Origin: an uncultured Actinomycetes bacterium
GTDB lineage: Bacteria; Actinomycetota; Actinomycetes; Nanopelagicales; Nanopelagicaceae
Assembly (NCBI GenBank): GCA_903852955.1
Contig: CAINSH010000086.1
Span: forward strand, 1 to 18,344
DNA length: 18,344 nt
Reading direction: 5' to 3'
Each line of letters opens with the position of its first letter. Positions within the stretch are counted from its first letter, which is position 1. Shown here in pieces: positions 1 through 9,132 of this stretch. A program made the position numbers and the translations under genes. Below the pieces are notes generated by a model. The model made no database searches, was not told where the DNA came from, and saw nothing but the letters and a program-made list of their open reading frames with translations.

Positions 1-88
1 CAAGTCCCTTGAAGAGGGTCAGGCAGTTTCATTTGAGGTCGTACAGGGTCCAAAGGGTCCTCAGGCTGATGCAGTTAATCCTGCCTAA
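1..88 (+). CDS. Cold-shock protein (CspA family), C-terminal end only
   Basis: The window opens inside this gene. The last 28 codons, read from base 2, give KSLEEGQAVSFEVVQG followed by PKGPQADAVNPA and a TAA stop. This is the usual end of a CspA-type OB-fold protein: the last beta strands, with the conserved EEGQ-V-FEV-QG-KGPQA pattern. These small cytoplasmic proteins bind single-stranded RNA and DNA and melt mRNA structure. The RNP1/RNP2 motifs and the start lie outside the window. A strong hairpin terminator begins 16 bases after the stop, so the gene probably ends its transcription unit. The family call is firm; which paralogue it is cannot be seen. Confidence 0.88.
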   Translation, partial: KSLEEGQAVSFEVVQGPKGPQADAVNPA

Positions 89-104
89 TTAAAACCGCTT
101 TACA

Positions 105-141
105 AATAACCCTCACTGGAAACAGTGGGGGTTATTTATTT
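105..141. terminator. Intrinsic terminator, probably bidirectional
   Basis: A 14-bp stem (105-118 with 123-136, one G-T wobble) closes on a GAAA tetraloop at 119-122. It is followed on the plus strand by a T-rich tract, TATTTT. It lies between the convergent cold-shock gene and the M23 peptidase gene and even covers one base of the latter's stop codon. On the minus strand the downstream tract is only moderately T-rich, so it should work best for the cold-shock gene. It is the only clear intrinsic terminator in the window. Confidence 0.85.
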
Positions 142-726
142 TGGTACGGGTGGAATCTCACCAGTTTTTAACTTACGCGCATTAACTTCTTTCACAGGTG
201 ATAAATCTTTTCCCTTTTTCCACGCATCTAAATATTTCCACGGCAAAACTTCACCGCGGCGAACCCACCAAGTATCTGCAGGTGTTGGCCATGAAATTCC
301 AAAATGCAAATGTGGTGAAGTTCCGCGCGCACTTCCGGTAGCGCCAATTGAGCCAAGAACCTGACCGGCAACTACCGTTATTCCTGGCTGAATACTTGCT
401 GGAATCGATCGAAGATGCGAGCCGTAATAGCGAACTCCATCATCTCCAATAATTGATACATACAAACCACCGCGATCTATTCCTAAATTTGTCTTGCCGC
501 TCCATCTATCTTTCCGATTGACTTCATCAACTGTTCCGTTGATTGGTGCAACAAATTTACAACCGGCTTTTGTCAAAATATCTGTTGCTGGGTAATCATG
601 ATGTGCCCTGGCATAGTTGACTGCGCATCCTGCGACAGGAAATACATAGACAGGAGACGCTTGTGCGGTGCTGGCCAATAGTGTCAACATGGAAATACTC
701 AGCATGGAAACTAGGCGCAATCTCAT
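136..726 (-). CDS. Secreted M23 family metallopeptidase (LytM/lysostaphin-like)
   Basis: This 196-residue protein is probably a zinc peptidase that cuts peptide cross-links in peptidoglycan outside the membrane. An N-terminal signal peptide runs over residues 1-23, with cleavage likely after AQA. The M23 fold follows. HHDYPATD (H43, D49) and the second His of HLH (H139, H141, in SPHLHFG) are the expected zinc ligands. H104 in YGSHLRS and H139 are the expected catalytic histidines. Two cysteines, C34 and C56, could form a disulfide in the exported domain. The chosen ATG at 726 sits 5 bases after AGGTGA, a fair Shine-Dalgarno site, and puts the signal peptide at the N-terminus. A longer reading frame to 777 would add 17 polar residues ahead of the signal peptide and run into the tRNA promoter, so it is unlikely. 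The bond cut is not known. All key residues are present, so it is probably active. Confidence 0.85.
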   Translation of the reverse strand: MRLRLVSMLSISMLTLLASTAQASPVYVFPVAGCAVNYARAHHDYPATDILTKAGCKFVAPINGTVDEVNRKDRWSGKTNLGIDRGGLYVSIIGDDGVRYYGSHLRSIPASIQPGITVVAGQVLGSIGATGSARGTSPHLHFGISWPTPADTWWVRRGEVLPWKYLDAWKKGKDLSPVKEVNARKLKTGEIPPVPK

Positions 727-742
727 AAGGATCACCTTATCT

Positions 743-771
743 TTGCCAGTACCTATATTGCCCCGTAACAT
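743..771 (+). promoter_or_regulatory. Sigma-70-type promoter for the tRNA(CAT) gene
   Basis: TTGCCA (743-748), a 17-base spacer and TAACAT (766-771) form a good housekeeping-type promoter. Transcription would begin near 778, about 15 bases before the tRNA. It overlaps the upstream region of the divergent M23 gene. Called by motif and spacing only. Confidence 0.5.
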
Positions 772-792
772 ACGCATGCAGTTGAAGTAATT

Positions 793-866
793 GGGGCGGT
801 AGCTCAGTTGGTTAGAGCCCGGAACTCATAATTCCGTCGTCGTCGGTTCGAGCCCGACCCGCCCCA
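793..866 (+). tRNA. tRNA-Met(CAT), probably elongator
   Basis: The full cloverleaf can be drawn over 74 bases. The acceptor GGGGCGG pairs with CCGCCCC. The D arm is GCTC/GAGC. The anticodon stem CGGAA/TTCCG holds the loop CTCATAA (anticodon CAT). The variable loop has 5 bases, and the T arm is GTCGG-TTCGAGC-CCGAC. The G1:C72 pair argues against the initiator, which normally has a mismatch there. A CAT anticodon could also be a tRNA-Ile2 modified to lysidine, and this cannot be settled by eye; elongator Met is the better guess. The 3' CCA is not encoded, because the discriminator A is followed by CTT. Confidence 0.9.
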
Positions 867-928
867 CTTGTTACAAGTATGGATTACAGTTTTCGATTAT
901 GGGGATTTACCTGATTGTTTATTTCGAA

Positions 929-957
929 TTGAAATATGTATGTACCGTGGTTAATAT
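929..957 (+). promoter_or_regulatory. Promoter of the secreted-protein gene, giving a leaderless transcript
   Basis: TTGAAA (929-934), a 17-base spacer and TAATAT (952-957) sit only 6 bases before the ATG at 964. Transcription should therefore start at or next to the start codon. No Shine-Dalgarno sequence precedes the ATG, which agrees with leaderless translation, common in actinobacteria. Confidence 0.55.
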
Positions 958-963
958 CTGCCA

Positions 964-1623
964 ATGAAAATAAAGGCCTTGAGTTTTCTTCTTCTTTTAA
1001 GCCTAATCACCCCCTTGAACTTTGCTCATGCTGGTCAGGTGCAAGATGATCTCGAGGCTTTATCCACTAAATTTACTTCGATTTTCAAAGAGTCATCCTC
1101 TCTCTTGGAGAGCTTGGAAGATCTTGAATTAAATGTACAAATTGCAACTGATAGCAGTGATACGAATGAACTCAAGAAATTAATAGTTTCGATTGTTGAA
1201 TTGCCTCCTAAACTAGAGGCAATTGATAAAACAACCCCACCTTTAAAGAAATCTCTTGACGAAAATTGTGCAAAGGCACGTCTGGATAAATCTGAATCAT
1301 CCGAAGCGGCTGACACATTGGTCTCCTGTGTGGATGCAGAAAGTATTTACAACGCTTATGCAAATACTTCAAAATTATTTGCCCAGTCTCAAAAAAATAT
1401 TGAGACCAATCTTGCTAAGTTTGGTTTGAGTTTAGTAAAGGCAACACCTACGCCATCGCCATCAGCAACTGCAAAGGCTCCTGACGTTGTAAAGCCTTCA
1501 CCGGTGGCAACTGTTAAAACCACTGCAGTCAAGAAAATTACAATCACATGCGTAAAGAAAAAGCTCATAAAGAAAGTAACAGCAGTAAAGCCAAAGTGTC
1601 CGGCGGGTTATAAAAAGAAGTAA
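964..1623 (+). CDS. Secreted protein of unknown function with Pro/Ser/Thr linker and Cys/Lys-rich tail
   Basis: I do not recognise a family for this 219-residue protein. It starts with a clear signal peptide (residues 1-23, ending AHA). A mostly helical, acidic middle of about 130 residues follows, with two cysteines near residues 102 and 122 that could pair. Then comes a low-complexity linker rich in Thr, Pro, Ser and Ala (about residues 160-188). It ends in a strongly basic tail with two cysteines: ITCVKKKLIKKVTAVKPK, then CPAGYKKK. I recall similar tails on other secreted proteins of acI-type actinobacteria, but could not check this. The linker plus tail suggests a surface or cell-wall module, perhaps binding anionic polymers. 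The start at 964 is supported by the promoter 6 bases upstream. The stop is one base from the end of convergent katG. Confidence 0.7.
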   Translation: MKIKALSFLLLLSLITPLNFAHAGQVQDDLEALSTKFTSIFKESSSLLESLEDLELNVQIATDSSDTNELKKLIVSIVELPPKLEAIDKTTPPLKKSLDENCAKARLDKSESSEAADTLVSCVDAESIYNAYANTSKLFAQSQKNIETNLAKFGLSLVKATPTPSPSATAKAPDVVKPSPVATVKTTAVKKITITCVKKKLIKKVTAVKPKCPAGYKKK

Positions 1624-1624
1624 C

Positions 1625-3850
<2,226 letters not shown>

Positions 3851-3922
3851 GAACGCTGGCTTGTAATCTCGAATTGGCGGTACTGCCCCACTGTGACAAG
3901 AAGTAATGTGCAAGAATCAACC

Positions 3923-4777
3923 ATGGTCCAAGCAGAACGCACGATTAAAAAATGGAGTGCGCGAGATGCCGCAAAATGCATCGTAATTCCCAGCGACCTA
4001 GACCATAAATATTCTAGAGGCGTTCTTGGCGTAATAACTGGCTCTGCGCAATATCCAGGTGCTGCAGTACTTTCCACTTCTGCAGCCGCCGCAACTGGAA
4101 TTGGGATGATTAGATTTCATAGCTCTTCAGGGTTAGCGCATTTAGTCTTGCACTCAACACCATCCTGCGTTGTTCAACCCGGAAAAACTACAGCTTGGCT
4201 TATTGGTTCAGGGATTCCAGCAAAGAGGTATTCAGATTTTTCAACCTGGCTTCGGCACAGATGGTTTGCACTTGCTTATAAGCAAACAGTTCCAACGGTT
4301 TTAGATGCCGGTGCGCTGTATTTGGCAGGCTCCCTTGAACAACCGACCCTGATTACTCCTCACAGCGGCGAGCTTGCGAACCTATTTAACGCGCGTGGTG
4401 TCTTAGTAACTGCGGAGGCAATTGAGGGAGATCCCAAAAAATGGGTTAAAACTGCAGCGCAAACTTTCGGCGTAACAGTTCTGCTTAAAGGGGCAGTCAC
4501 CTATGTGGCAAATGATCAGAGTTTGATTGAACTTCCACGGGCAACCCCTTGGCTTGCAACTGCAGGAAGCGGTGATGTGCTTGCGGGGATTATTGGTGCC
4601 CTGGTTGCCACAAATACAGTAGAAATTCTTAATGACTTAAACCGTTTAGCAGAAGTGGCTGCAACTGGTGCTTACATCCATGCATCTGCTGCTAAAAATG
4701 CATCTAGGGGCGGCCCTATATCGGCTGAAAATATAGTCGATGAAATCTCCGGAGCCATCACTCAATTAATTAAGTAG
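3923..4777 (+). CDS. nnrD: ADP-dependent NAD(P)H-hydrate dehydratase
   Basis: This 284-residue protein of the ribokinase-like fold uses ADP to dehydrate damaged (hydrated) NADH and NADPH back to working cofactors. Family motifs appear in order: a glycine-rich region GVLGVITGSAQYPGAA (residues 33-48), LDAGALYL (127-134), TPHSGE (145-150), LLKGAVTYVA (187-196) and the nucleotide-binding ATAGSGDVLAGI (212-223) with the expected catalytic D218. The epimerase domain (NnrE), often fused in front, is absent; a separate gene may supply it. The reading frame is open back to 3773, but that would overlap katG and add 50 residues that do not look like the family. ATG 3923 gives the normal N-terminus. GTG 3908 is an alternative. 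No clear Shine-Dalgarno site precedes either. Confidence 0.88.
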   Translation: MVQAERTIKKWSARDAAKCIVIPSDLDHKYSRGVLGVITGSAQYPGAAVLSTSAAAATGIGMIRFHSSSGLAHLVLHSTPSCVVQPGKTTAWLIGSGIPAKRYSDFSTWLRHRWFALAYKQTVPTVLDAGALYLAGSLEQPTLITPHSGELANLFNARGVLVTAEAIEGDPKKWVKTAAQTFGVTVLLKGAVTYVANDQSLIELPRATPWLATAGSGDVLAGIIGALVATNTVEILNDLNRLAEVAATGAYIHASAAKNASRGGPISAENIVDEISGAITQLIK

Positions 4778-4825
4778 GACCGTTACTTTCAATTAATCAG
4801 TAAAGTTGTGGCTTACCTTGTTTTC

Positions 4826-5494
4826 ATGAGTGAGCGAATTTTAGTTGTTGCCGATGACCCATTTGAATTATCGATCTTAGTCGCAGCGTTACAAATGCAT
4901 GAAATGGATGTCATTGGCGAAGCTAAGAATGAAATCGTTGCGTTGAACATGGTTCGCCGATTACAGCCAGATGTGATCCTGATTGATATTCAGCTTCTTG
5001 GATTTTCTGCAATAAAAATCGCAGTCAACATGCGCAAAATTAACCCAAATATTGGGGTTGTCATCCTAAATAGTTATACCGATTTACGTCTACTTGGTGA
5101 CTCAAATATTGAAATACCAGTTGGCTCCAAAATTCTTATCAAAAAGTCAATTGTTGATTTCTCTGTCCTTTGCAAAGCAATTGTGGATTCAAAAATTTCT
5201 GCGAGCGAAAAACATTTAGTAACGTGGATAGATGGAAATACATCACTGCAAGAAAAAGGGATTCTTGCACTCATGGCTAATCTGACTGATACACAAGTCG
5301 AAGTTCTTCGCTTGGTGGCCGAGGGTATGACAAATGCCCAGATAGGTCGCACACGCTTTGTCAGTGAAAAATCGGTTGAGCAGGTTATTTCTAGAGTTGC
5401 CCAAGAGTTAAATCTGCAACCGGATCGAAACAAGAATCTACGAGCACAACTTGTAGGTGAGTATTACCGAAGGCTAGGCGCGCCTCACAGCTAA
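4826..5494 (+). CDS. Response-regulator-like protein: receiver domain plus LuxR-type HTH
   Basis: This 222-residue protein has an N-terminal receiver domain (about 1-122) and a C-terminal LuxR/NarL helix-turn-helix (about 152-197: LTDTQVEVLRLVAEGMTNAQ, then VSEKSVEQVISRVAQEL). It is expected to be a cytoplasmic DNA-binding regulator. The acidic pair D10/D11, the phospho-acceptor D54 (ILIDIQ) and lysine K106 or K107 are present. The usual Thr/Ser after beta-4 appears to be Asn82, with Ser83 next to it, and the usual Met-Pro after the phospho-Asp is replaced by Leu-Leu. Phosphorylation or switching may therefore be unusual. No histidine kinase is nearby, so it is an orphan here. The ATG at 4826 starts the receiver domain directly and has TACCTT six bases upstream, fitting a leaderless start. 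A GTG at 4808 would add six residues. Confidence 0.8.
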   Translation: MSERILVVADDPFELSILVAALQMHEMDVIGEAKNEIVALNMVRRLQPDVILIDIQLLGFSAIKIAVNMRKINPNIGVVILNSYTDLRLLGDSNIEIPVGSKILIKKSIVDFSVLCKAIVDSKISASEKHLVTWIDGNTSLQEKGILALMANLTDTQVEVLRLVAEGMTNAQIGRTRFVSEKSVEQVISRVAQELNLQPDRNKNLRAQLVGEYYRRLGAPHS

Positions 5495-5520
5495 TTCACA
5501 CGGTCATGTCGGTAAGGTTT

Positions 5521-5784
5521 ATGGCTATGGAACTTCAGGAAATTCGCAATCGCTGGAATGAAGTTCTAGATGCCGTTTTAGAAGTAGATCGAATTTCATG
5601 GCTTTCTTTTTTTGATGCAAGGCTTGCAAGCTTTGATGGCGTTACTTTGACTTTAGACTTCTCTGATGCTCGAAAGCTTTCGGCAGCCCATGAGTTTTCC
5701 GAAGTCCGTAGCAAGCAGCAGCAAATACTTGCTGCTGCAATCTGGCAAACTTTGGGAATAACAGTGGAGATTGTTGAACAATGA
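5521..5784 (+). CDS. Small protein resembling the C-terminal domain of DNA polymerase III gamma/tau
   Basis: This 87-residue protein is acidic and probably mixed alpha/beta. The pattern I-RNRWNEVLDAV near the N-terminus, then a Trp-containing helix (SWLSFFDARLASF), a strand (VTLTLDF) and a final strand (GITVEIVEQ), resembles the small domain at the end of actinobacterial DnaX (tau), which typically reads R-WPEVLEAV ... L-GDTLTLAF ... GVDWKV. I judge it a stand-alone copy of, or relative of, that domain; this is recognition by eye only. Possible starts are 5506, 5521 and 5527. ATG 5521 has AAGG three bases upstream, and 5527 is the other good choice. Its stop overlaps the next gene's ATG by four bases (ATGA at 5781-5784), so translation of the two is probably coupled although their likely roles seem unrelated. 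Confidence 0.5.
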   Translation: MAMELQEIRNRWNEVLDAVLEVDRISWLSFFDARLASFDGVTLTLDFSDARKLSAAHEFSEVRSKQQQILAAAIWQTLGITVEIVEQ

Positions 5785-7400
5785 AGATCCGGGCCTCGAT
5801 TACTTCTGCCGCATTAGCTTTTCTCGTAATTGGTATCCCCCATGTCCAGGCAGCAACTTCCGCGCTCTCACTTTCAGTTAAGCAGACACCATCTATATCT
5901 GAATCAACCGTTACTTTTTATGGATCAATTAAACCTGCCCGTGCTGGATTAACAGTTAAAGTTCAAAGTTTTTCAACTGGGGCTTGGCAAACCACGAGAT
6001 TTCAAAGTAAAACAACTAAGGCCGGCACATGGACAGTTGCTGCCGTTGCGACATCTTTTGACGTTCCGATCAAGTACAGAGCGCAAGTAAGTATTAGCGG
6101 AAAGAATTTCTATTCGCCTGCCCGCACGATTGTAATAAGGGCAATTCCTGAAATCTCTGAACCAGAACCATCTTTAGTTATAGAACCCCTTGGGCCTGGT
6201 AATCGAATTCATGGCGCTGACATAAGTCGATGGCAGCATCCAGGTGATAAACAAATCGATTTTACAACCGCATATGCATCCGGACTTCGATTTGTAATGA
6301 TTAAAGCATCTGATACCCGAGATGATGCTGACGCACTTGCCCTTAAATATCTGGTTATGGACCGATTAGCCGCGCAAGCTGCGGGCATTTATACGGGTTT
6401 CTATCACTATGCAATTTTGCCGGATGTCACAGATCCAGATGAAATAGTTCGTGACGCAACTGCGCAGGCACAAAAGGCGGTGTGGAGACTTGCTTCAATT
6501 GGTGGATATACCGAAAGAGATCTGCCATATGCGCTAGATCTTGAAAATAAATGTGTTCGCCTTGCTTCTTCTGGTGCCTGCCTGCAGTACGCAACAAGAA
6601 GCGCCGTGACTTTGTGGGCAGAAACTTTTCTGGCTTTCTTAAAAGACAAAACTGGAAGAACTCCGTTTCTCTATTCTTATTCAAGTTTTCTTGAAGGCTC
6701 TATGAATAAGAGTAAAGAACTTGCGCAGTATCCGTTGTGGCTTGCTCAGTATGCAATTGACCCATTTAATCCAATTAATGCTCCTGGCCTAAAAGTTGGT
6801 GGGTGCTACGTACATTCATGGACCGGTACCAACTGCGATTCTCAGTGGACTATTTGGCAGTACACATCATGCGGAATTGCGCCTAAATATGGTGTGCCCG
6901 GAACTCGCCTTGATTTAAATATCTTCAGGGGACCGGCCGCAGATTTTCTCAACCTTGCCAAAGGTAGTTGGACTCCCCAGCTAACGGATTTAATGCCAAG
7001 TAACGAACCAACCCAACTAACAATCAATGAATTTAGCGCTACAACTACTAATAGGTTGGTGACATTTAATGTCTCAGTCATTAGACCTGATTCAACCCCA
7101 GTTGTCACCGGCGCAGTCAAACTAGTTTTTGATCCATTAACCACACCTGCGATTCGGCCAACTCAAACCGTACTTCGGGCAACTAGTGGTGAATGGACTT
7201 TGGCAATAAAAGGTTTGGCGGCAGGTGATTACTTGGGCAAGATTGTTTACACCGATGTCTCAAAGACGCATGCACAAAGCACGCAATCAGTTGCATTTAC
7301 TGTTACACAAGGCGTTATTCCCACACCAACACCTTCACCAACTAAAACAGCAACACCAAAACCTGCAGTTGATGGATGCGCAAAGCAGATTAAGAATTAA
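5781..7400 (+). CDS. Secreted GH25 muramidase with flanking beta domains
   Basis: This 539-residue exported enzyme is predicted to cut the MurNAc-GlcNAc bond of peptidoglycan. The signal peptide covers residues 1-24 (ending VQA). Residues 25-122 look like an immunoglobulin-like beta domain. The GH25 barrel runs from about 143 to 392, with GADISRWQ (D147), FVMIKAS, GFYHYA, YALDLE (catalytic-site D253 and E255), PFLYSY, PLWLAQYA, WTIWQYTS and RLDLNIF. A second beta-rich domain follows (about 412-505), then a Thr/Pro linker TPTPSPTKTATPKP and a short tail with one Cys. Extra cysteines in the barrel (258, 267, 342, 352, 364) could form disulfides. The start is coupled to the previous gene by ATGA. 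Its end overlaps glpD by 11 bases on the opposite strand. It may serve wall turnover or attack on neighbours; the sequence does not decide. Confidence 0.88.
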   Translation: MKIRASITSAALAFLVIGIPHVQAATSALSLSVKQTPSISESTVTFYGSIKPARAGLTVKVQSFSTGAWQTTRFQSKTTKAGTWTVAAVATSFDVPIKYRAQVSISGKNFYSPARTIVIRAIPEISEPEPSLVIEPLGPGNRIHGADISRWQHPGDKQIDFTTAYASGLRFVMIKASDTRDDADALALKYLVMDRLAAQAAGIYTGFYHYAILPDVTDPDEIVRDATAQAQKAVWRLASIGGYTERDLPYALDLENKCVRLASSGACLQYATRSAVTLWAETFLAFLKDKTGRTPFLYSYSSFLEGSMNKSKELAQYPLWLAQYAIDPFNPINAPGLKVGGCYVHSWTGTNCDSQWTIWQYTSCGIAPKYGVPGTRLDLNIFRGPAADFLNLAKGSWTPQLTDLMPSNEPTQLTINEFSATTTNRLVTFNVSVIRPDSTPVVTGAVKLVFDPLTTPAIRPTQTVLRATSGEWTLAIKGLAAGDYLGKIVYTDVSKTHAQSTQSVAFTVTQGVIPTPTPSPTKTATPKPAVDGCAKQIKN

Positions 7401-9069
7401 TACTTTCACCCTCATTGACTTCAAGTAGCTGATCTAGCGCTTCAAGTTCGCGCTCAACTAACTCTTCATATGCCAAAACAGAAGCCTTGCGTTCTTTGGT
7501 GCTCCAGCCAAGAACTGGCGCGATAATTGTTGACACAGCTTCAGCTAAATGTACGCCGTGATCTTGTGCTTCAAATGCAATTCGTGTGCGCCTTGAAATA
7601 ACATCATCGACAGTTCTGGCACCTTCGTGGCTTGCTGCATAATGGATTTCAGCTTTGATATACGTTAATTCAGGATCTATTTTGGCAGCTAACTTTGGAT
7701 TATCTATTATCAAATCAAGAATTTCACTAATCATTGAGCCATAGCGGTTGAGTAAATGCGTAATAGTTTGCGAATCTAAACCTGAGGTTTCGGCAAGGCG
7801 TTCAATCTGCTGCACCAAAGCAAAGTATCCATCAGCACCAACAAGTGGAAGTTTTTCAGTCACAGACTCTGGCTTAATGGCGCGAAGTTCAATTACTGCG
7901 CGATCAATAACATCTTTAGCCATGACGCGATATGTGGTGTATTTACCTCCGGCAACGCTTACAAAACCCGCCGCTGGGCGATCAACTGTATGTTCGCGAG
8001 AAAGCTTAGTTGTAGATGAATTCTTATTGTTAGCAACTAGTGGTCGCAGCCCAGCATAAACACCAATGATTTGGTCTACTGAAATCTTAGGAGTTAATAC
8101 ACGGTTTGCTTGATCTAATATGTACTGAACATCCTCGCGGCTTGCAAATGGTTCGGCACGATCGCCCGTATACGGGGTATCCGTTGTTCCGACAATCCAT
8201 TTATCGGCCCATGGAATTAAGAACAGCACTGACACTGGAGTTTTTAGAATTATTCCTGCATTAGATTTAATTGCAGACCCTGGCAAAACGATATGAACAC
8301 CTTTACTCATAGTTACGCCATAACCAGGTTTTAAATCAAAGTTTGCATGAAGTTCATCGCTCCAAATACCTGCACACATTACCGTTGCAGTTGCCGTGAT
8401 GTTAATTATTTTTCCTGATGCTAAGTCTTTTGCTTTAACGCCTACGACTCGCTTTCCTTCGCGCAAAAGGGATTGAGCACTCACACGCGTGGCAATCACC
8501 GCTCCGTGGCGAGCTGCAGTACGAGCAATTGTCATTGTGTGTCGAGCATCGTCAACTTGGGCATCAAAATACTTAATTGCACCGGTAATTAGATCTGGGC
8601 GCAAAGAAGGTGCAATTTCGTTGATTTGTTTTTGGCCAATGTGTTTGTGCCAAGGCAGTGCTCGCTGAAATCCGCGAAGTGCGTCATAAAGGGCAAGGCC
8701 AGCTCCGACGTAAGTTCGTTCCTTGAATTTTTCTGTTAAAGGAAATAGAAAACCAACTGGTTTAACTAAATGTGGAGAAAGTGAAGAAACCATTAATTCG
8801 CGCTCATGTAAAGCTTCGCGAACTAATTTAAAATCGTATTGTTCTAAGTACCTAAGGCCACCATGAATCAACTTACTTGATCGACTTGATGTGCCAGCGG
8901 CTAAATCCTGTGATTCGATAAGCGCAACTTTTAAACCTCTAGATGCCGCGTCAAGTGCCGCGCCTACACCCGTAACTCCCCCGCCAATAACTAAGACATC
9001 AAAGCTTTCAGTTGATAATAGAGAGATGGCTTCATCACGCTGGTCGGGATTGAGCTGTGACGAGAACAT
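7390..9069 (-). CDS. glpD: Aerobic glycerol-3-phosphate dehydrogenase
   Basis: This 559-residue FAD enzyme oxidises sn-glycerol-3-phosphate to dihydroxyacetone phosphate at the membrane and passes the electrons to quinone. The FAD-binding Rossmann motif is VLVIGGGVTGVGAALDAASR (residues 25-44), followed by the family signature GTSSRSSKLIHGGLRYLE (59-76). Other family blocks are FLIPWADKWIVGTTDTPY and VSVAGGKYTTYRVMA, with the usual helical C-terminal domain after about residue 400. Length is normal. The ATG at 9069 has GGAG eleven bases upstream, a rather long spacing. The gene is divergent from glpK, with 48 bases between the annotated starts, so both steps of glycerol use share a control region. 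Its 3' end overlaps the muramidase gene by 11 bases. Confidence 0.95.
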   Translation of the reverse strand: MFSSQLNPDQRDEAISLLSTESFDVLVIGGGVTGVGAALDAASRGLKVALIESQDLAAGTSSRSSKLIHGGLRYLEQYDFKLVREALHERELMVSSLSPHLVKPVGFLFPLTEKFKERTYVGAGLALYDALRGFQRALPWHKHIGQKQINEIAPSLRPDLITGAIKYFDAQVDDARHTMTIARTAARHGAVIATRVSAQSLLREGKRVVGVKAKDLASGKIINITATATVMCAGIWSDELHANFDLKPGYGVTMSKGVHIVLPGSAIKSNAGIILKTPVSVLFLIPWADKWIVGTTDTPYTGDRAEPFASREDVQYILDQANRVLTPKISVDQIIGVYAGLRPLVANNKNSSTTKLSREHTVDRPAAGFVSVAGGKYTTYRVMAKDVIDRAVIELRAIKPESVTEKLPLVGADGYFALVQQIERLAETSGLDSQTITHLLNRYGSMISEILDLIIDNPKLAAKIDPELTYIKAEIHYAASHEGARTVDDVISRRTRIAFEAQDHGVHLAEAVSTIIAPVLGWSTKERKASVLAYEELVERELEALDQLLEVNEGESINS

Positions 9070-9074
9070 AAGCG

Positions 9075-9113
9075 TTGCATCTCCATTGCATCTGGGTAGA
9101 GTAAGCCTAACTT
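9075..9113. promoter_or_regulatory. glpD/glpK divergent control region
   Basis: TTGCATCT occurs twice, at 9075-9082 and 9086-9093, an 11-base (one helical turn) period. Each copy lies 16 bases before a possible -10 box for glpK: TAGAGT at 9097-9102 and TAACTT at 9108-9113. On the minus strand TACTCT (9103-9098) can serve as the glpD -10 box. GGTAGAGTAA at 9095-9104 is identical to a 10-mer in the aga/galT control region. Called by motif only. Confidence 0.45.
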
Positions 9114-9117
9114 AGAT

Positions 9118-9132
9118 GTGAAAGGTTTTCAC
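9118..9132 (+). repeat. Perfect inverted repeat GTGAAA-N3-TTTCAC at the glpK start
   Basis: Six-base arms (9118-9123 and 9127-9132) flank GGT. If glpK starts at GTG 9136, the hairpin in the mRNA would cover the AAAGG ribosome site. As DNA, it could equally be an operator. If translation starts at 9118, the repeat lies in coding sequence and may be chance. Confidence 0.35.

Noticed and set aside
125..364. Open frame on the plus strand at 125-364
   Set aside because: It runs through the terminator and opposite the M23 peptidase; it has no protein-like pattern and no start signal.
866..878. Small inverted repeat ACTTG-TTA-CAAGT just after the tRNA as a terminator
   Set aside because: The stem is only 5 bp and no T-run follows; it may help end the tRNA transcript but cannot be called.
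9097..9115. A second DtxR/IdeR-like box at the glpD/glpK junction
   Set aside because: About 13 of 19 positions match, but a match that weak is expected by chance about once in a window this size, and it coincides with the promoter elements. Iron control of glycerol genes has no other support.
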